64,000 nucleotides of DNA, taken from assembly GCF_002091715.1 (NCBI RefSeq), contig NZ_BDAG01000033.1, positions 1 to 64,000 on the forward strand, in the 5' to 3' direction. The position numbers and the translations under genes were made by a program. Below, in pieces: positions 61,851-64,000 of the stretch. The DNA is from Pseudomonas migulae NBRC 103157. GTDB lineage: Bacteria; Pseudomonadota; Gammaproteobacteria; Pseudomonadales; Pseudomonadaceae. The number at the start of each line of letters is the position of its first letter. The stretch's first letter is position 1. The notes beneath the pieces are model-generated. The model saw only the letters and a program-made list of their open reading frames with translations, did no database searches and was not told where the DNA came from.

Positions 61851-62575
61851 GCAATGTTTCTACCGTATTAAGAGCGCTGCTCGATCAGCACGGGATCTCC
61901 CCCACGGAGCTTCACCGTCGCACCGGCGTGCCTCAATCCACTCTCTCGCGAATCCTCAGCGGGAAGATCGTCGATCCTTCGGACAAACACATCTCGAAGA
62001 TCGCCGAGTACTTTGCCGTGAGCACTGACCAGTTGCGAGGCCGTGCGGATGTCGCGCCCGCCGTCAATTCCGGTCGCGATGAATTGCATTCCGAACTCAA
62101 GGACATAAGCCTGTGGGATGACGATACGCCCGTCGATGACGACGAGGTGTCGGTCCCCTTTCTTCGCGAGGTTGAATTGGCTGCTGGATCAGGAAGATTC
62201 GTCATCGAAGAAAGCGAGCGCTCTAGCCTGCGCTTCGGCAAACGCAGCTTGCGCCACAACGGTGTGCAGTTCGACCAGGCCAAATGCGTGACAGTGCGTG
62301 GCAACAGCATGTTGCCGGTACTGCGCGACGGCGCCACGGTGGGCGTCAATGCCGGCAAATGCGGGATCGGCGATATCGTCGACGGCGACCTGTATGCGAT
62401 CAACCACAATGGTCAACTGCGGGTTAAACAGCTTTATCGTTTGCCGACGGGGATTCGCCTGCGCAGCTTCAATCGCGATGAGCATCCGGACGAGGACTAC
62501 ACCTTCCAGGAAATCCAGGAAGAACAAATCGTCATCCTCGGTCACGTCTTCTGGTGGGGCATGTACGCCCGTTAA
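61832..62575 (+). CDS. prtR: LexA/S24-type repressor, PrtR-like
   Basis: 247 residues: N-terminal XRE helix-turn-helix (about 5-62, GISPTELHRRTGVPQSTLSRILSG), a linker, a cleavage-type AAGSG (116-120), and a C-terminal S24 self-cleaving domain with S159 (GNSML) and K199 (RVKQL). It would be inactivated by RecA after DNA damage. Position next to mutS and similarity suggest the pyocin/tailocin repressor PrtR. Starts are uncertain: ATG 61832, ATG 61841 or TTG 61805; none has a strong SD. Confidence 0.85.
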   Translation: MRVMQKRNVSTVLRALLDQHGISPTELHRRTGVPQSTLSRILSGKIVDPSDKHISKIAEYFAVSTDQLRGRADVAPAVNSGRDELHSELKDISLWDDDTPVDDDEVSVPFLREVELAAGSGRFVIEESERSSLRFGKRSLRHNGVQFDQAKCVTVRGNSMLPVLRDGATVGVNAGKCGIGDIVDGDLYAINHNGQLRVKQLYRLPTGIRLRSFNRDEHPDEDYTFQEIQEEQIVILGHVFWWGMYAR

Positions 62576-62592
62576 CCTCACCGCTGTCAGAT

Positions 62593-62620
62593 AAAACCCG
62601 CCACTGCGCGGGTTTTTTTT
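62593..62620 (+). terminator. Intrinsic terminator of the repressor gene
   Basis: AAAACCCGC-CACTGC-GCGGGTTTT followed by more T (eight in all), 18 bases past the stop. Confidence 0.9.
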
Positions 62621-62671
62621 CGCCTGCTGAAAACCGCCAACGCCTTTGTCTGTGGGGCTTTCATGCGCTAG

Positions 62672-62735
62672 TGCATTCTCAGTGCATAAATAAATGCATT
62701 TATGCATTGACTGTATATGCATCCATGCATATTCT
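62672..62735 (+). promoter_or_regulatory. Sigma-70 promoter inside a cluster of six TGCAT repeats
   Basis: TGCAT occurs at 62672, 62683, 62695, 62703, 62718 and 62726, six times in 59 bases, two of the copies making ATGCAT. Between them is TTGACT (62707-62712), a 17-nt spacer and TATTCT (62730-62735). The motif resembles TATGCA in the repressor leader, so the promoter is probably repressed by the S24 protein. Confidence 0.6.
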
Positions 62736-62801
62736 TTGTCTCAAGCCGCTCAACAAAGCAGCTCGAAACGAAGCTCTTTAGTTCCACCACAAAGGCAGCG
62801 A

Positions 62802-62911
62802 TGAACCGGCCTCAACGGTTCAGAGGGTTGGCAACTGACCCGGGTGTGCAGCGTAAAGCACCAGAAGCAGTTATCCGGCGGGCAGGGACCGCGGTCGGAA
62901 AAACAATCTGA
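62802..62911 (+). CDS. Possible small gene (36 aa), perhaps a frameshifted remnant
   Basis: ATG 62802 with AAAGG 7 nt upstream opens a 36-codon frame (MNRPQRFRGLATDPGVQRKA...). The start looks like small KGG-motif proteins (RGFA.MDPE.QR), but that similarity breaks after residue 18; the +1 frame continues to a stop at about 62969 with SGGQG and EWTRT. A terminator follows at 62970. It sits in the transcript from the TGCAT promoter. Low confidence as a real coding gene. Confidence 0.3.
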
Positions 62912-62969
62912 ATGGACCCGTACCGCGCCAGTAGCGCCGAAAGGTCAACGCGAAGGATCGCATTACTGA

Positions 62970-62995
62970 AAAGCCCGGTTAGCGCCGGGCTTTTT
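62970..62995 (+). terminator. Intrinsic terminator
   Basis: AAAGCCCGG-TTAGCG-CCGGGCTTT followed by TT. It closes the short transcript starting near 62740, upstream of the Com-like gene. 62576-63069 otherwise holds only the features listed here. Confidence 0.85.
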
Positions 62996-63069
62996 GGAAT
63001 GCCTACCTCGACCGAGGTCTGTCGACCTCGACGACAACAAGGATTCGACAGAAGCCAGGAGGCATCGCG

Positions 63070-63255
63070 ATGTTGAAAGATTGCAGATGTGGGCAGTGCA
63101 AAAGACTTCTCGCCCGAGTGGGTGAGTACACCGAGCTCCAGATCAAATGTTCCCGCTGCGGAACATTGAATCACGTGAAGGCCGCGAGCCATGAGCGATC
63201 GCCGTTGAGCGACATGAACGCGCAATCCTGCGCACAAAACCATTCGACTCAATAG
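63070..63255 (+). CDS. Com-like zinc-finger protein (61 aa)
   Basis: Resembles phage Mu Com, an mRNA-binding zinc-finger protein that allows translation of mom. Cys pairs C7-x2-C10 and C27-x2-C30 (CRCGQC...IKCSRCGTLNHVKA). AGGAGG is 8 nt upstream of the ATG. It ends 9 bases before the bacteriocin gene, so they are probably cotranscribed; a role in its translation is speculation. Confidence 0.75.
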   Translation: MLKDCRCGQCKRLLARVGEYTELQIKCSRCGTLNHVKAASHERSPLSDMNAQSCAQNHSTQ

Positions 63256-63264
63256 GTGACAAAA

Positions 63265-64000
63265 ATGGCAGGACCACTAGGACCACCCCGTATCCAGTTC
63301 ACAAACAATGGCAGCCCGGTGTTGCCGCCGCGCAACTCGATGAGCCCGGGGCAGTATCTCGAATCGCCGAGCAAGCGGTTCAAACTGCTGCTGCAACCGG
63401 ACATGAACCTGGCGCTCTACGATAATGGCGCACTGGCCTGGGTAGCTGACGGTAACGCTTACACGAACACACTGAATCCTGTAGCAGCGGTGCCCAACTG
63501 TTTCTACGTGTATTACAGCGGTGTTCTTGTAGACCACACCCGTAACCGTTGCTGGACCACGGTCAATACAACGGCAATGGACAGTGTAGAGGCAGCCGCC
63601 AATCGCACTTATCTTCAGGTGCAGGACGATGGCAACATCGTGATCATCGACTCGCAGACGCTCTGGAATGGCACTCCGTCGATTCCTGTCGTGACGGGCA
63701 GTGCCGCAGTGATATTCCCTGGGCCATCGGAGTTGGTCAGAGGACAGCCTTACTTTGCCGGTGACGGCGCCATCATCTTCCAGGGCGATGGCAACGTTGT
63801 GAACTACGGCCCGAACTGGAGTGTTCGCTGGGCCAGTTACACGCAGAACAAAGGCGCGGTGAAGGCAGTGTTCCAGGCGGACGGCAACTTCGTTGTTTAT
63901 GCAGCGAATGACGTTCCGCTGTGGAACTCGGGAACCGGTGGCCGTCCGGGAGCTTCTTTGCGCCTTCAACCCAATGGCAGCCTGGCGGTCGTCCAGGATG
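63265..64000 (+). CDS. llpA: Lectin-like bacteriocin (LlpA / L-type pyocin family), partial at window end
   Basis: Open from ATG 63265 to the window edge with no stop: 245 codons, so probably about 30 residues are missing. Two tandem monocot-mannose-binding-lectin (B-lectin) domains, no signal peptide. Sugar motifs QxDxNxVxY: QPDMNLALY (44-52, degenerate), QDDGNIVII (120-128, degenerate), QGDGNVVNY (173-181, intact) and QADGNFVVY (204-212, intact). Known family members (putidacin L1, LlpA) kill related pseudomonads by binding D-rhamnose in LPS and the BamA surface. AGGTGA lies upstream of the start. Identification is by strong recall of family sequence, not a search. Confidence 0.9.
   Translation, partial: MAGPLGPPRIQFTNNGSPVLPPRNSMSPGQYLESPSKRFKLLLQPDMNLALYDNGALAWVADGNAYTNTLNPVAAVPNCFYVYYSGVLVDHTRNRCWTTVNTTAMDSVEAAANRTYLQVQDDGNIVIIDSQTLWNGTPSIPVVTGSAAVIFPGPSELVRGQPYFAGDGAIIFQGDGNVVNYGPNWSVRWASYTQNKGAVKAVFQADGNFVVYAANDVPLWNSGTGGRPGASLRLQPNGSLAVVQD

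Noticed and set aside
62189..62722. Minus-strand frame opposite the repressor
   Set aside because: It runs through the repressor terminator and TGCAT promoter region and lacks an SD or recognisable product.
1..64000. tRNA or rRNA genes, insertion sequences, integrase or att sites
   Set aside because: No cloverleaf-forming or rRNA-like sequence, no transposase or integrase frame and no tRNA-flanking direct repeats were recognised by reading.

Overview
The window is chromosomal DNA of a Pseudomonas of the fluorescens group. This rests on gene content and order (glnD-map/rpsB-tsf-pyrH-frr-uppS-cdsA-dxr-rseP-bamA-skp-lpxD-fabZ-lpxA-lpxB-rnhB-dnaE-accA-tilS-pyrG-kdsA-eno-ftsB-ispD ... ispF-truD-surE-pcm-nlpD-rpoS-rsmZ-fdxA-mutS), on the rsmZ sRNA between rpoS and fdxA, and on many Pseudomonas-type REP repeats. 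Nearly everything is conserved core genome.

Layout. 1-525: a tandem array of a 68-bp REP-containing unit. 526-10060, mostly minus strand: DUF4197 protein, YbaY-type lipoprotein, plsB, a cold-shock protein (plus strand), a small conserved protein, rlmA, dapE, and the GH17-GT2 glucan synthase ndvB. 10338-12853: tcdA facing csdE-csdA (t6A cyclisation and its sulfur-transfer partners). 13016-14446: dapD and an ArsC/Spx-like protein with a TTG start. 14761-16392: a Na+/H+ antiporter. 16419-18085: two paralogous zinc metallopeptidases, the clearest accessory insertion in the core part. 18260-23144: dapC, glnD, map (minus). 23518-41736: an almost continuous plus-strand run for translation, isoprenoid and phospholipid synthesis, outer-membrane assembly, lipid A synthesis and replication. 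41877-49638: accA, tilS, pyrG, kdsA, eno, ftsB, ispD. 49718-52687: a LysR regulator divergent from the formaldehyde-detoxification pair adhC-fghA. 52731-57843: ispF-truD-surE-pcm-nlpD-rpoS. 57844-58595: rsmZ with its GacA-type upstream site. 58596-61641: fdxA and mutS.

The right end (61642-64000) is accessory. It holds a LexA/S24-type repressor (PrtR-like), a promoter embedded in TGCAT repeats, a possibly decayed small gene, a Com-like zinc-finger gene, and the first 245 codons of a lectin-like bacteriocin (LlpA / L-type pyocin family) that runs off the window. The region downstream of mutS is a known site for phage-tail bacteriocin clusters in fluorescent pseudomonads, so this is probably the edge of such a locus.

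How the parts work together: dapC, dapD and dapE supply diaminopimelate; dxr, ispD, ispF and uppS lead to undecaprenyl phosphate; lpxA/B/D with fabZ and kdsA build lipid A-Kdo; bamA, skp and rseP assemble and monitor the outer membrane; plsB, cdsA and accA serve phospholipid synthesis; rpoS and rsmZ are global regulators. The most useful points for follow-up are the repressor/operator/bacteriocin module at the right end, the metallopeptidase pair, the terminator that ends at the ispF start codon, and the REP elements whose inner linkers are conserved even when the flanking REPs belong to different families.
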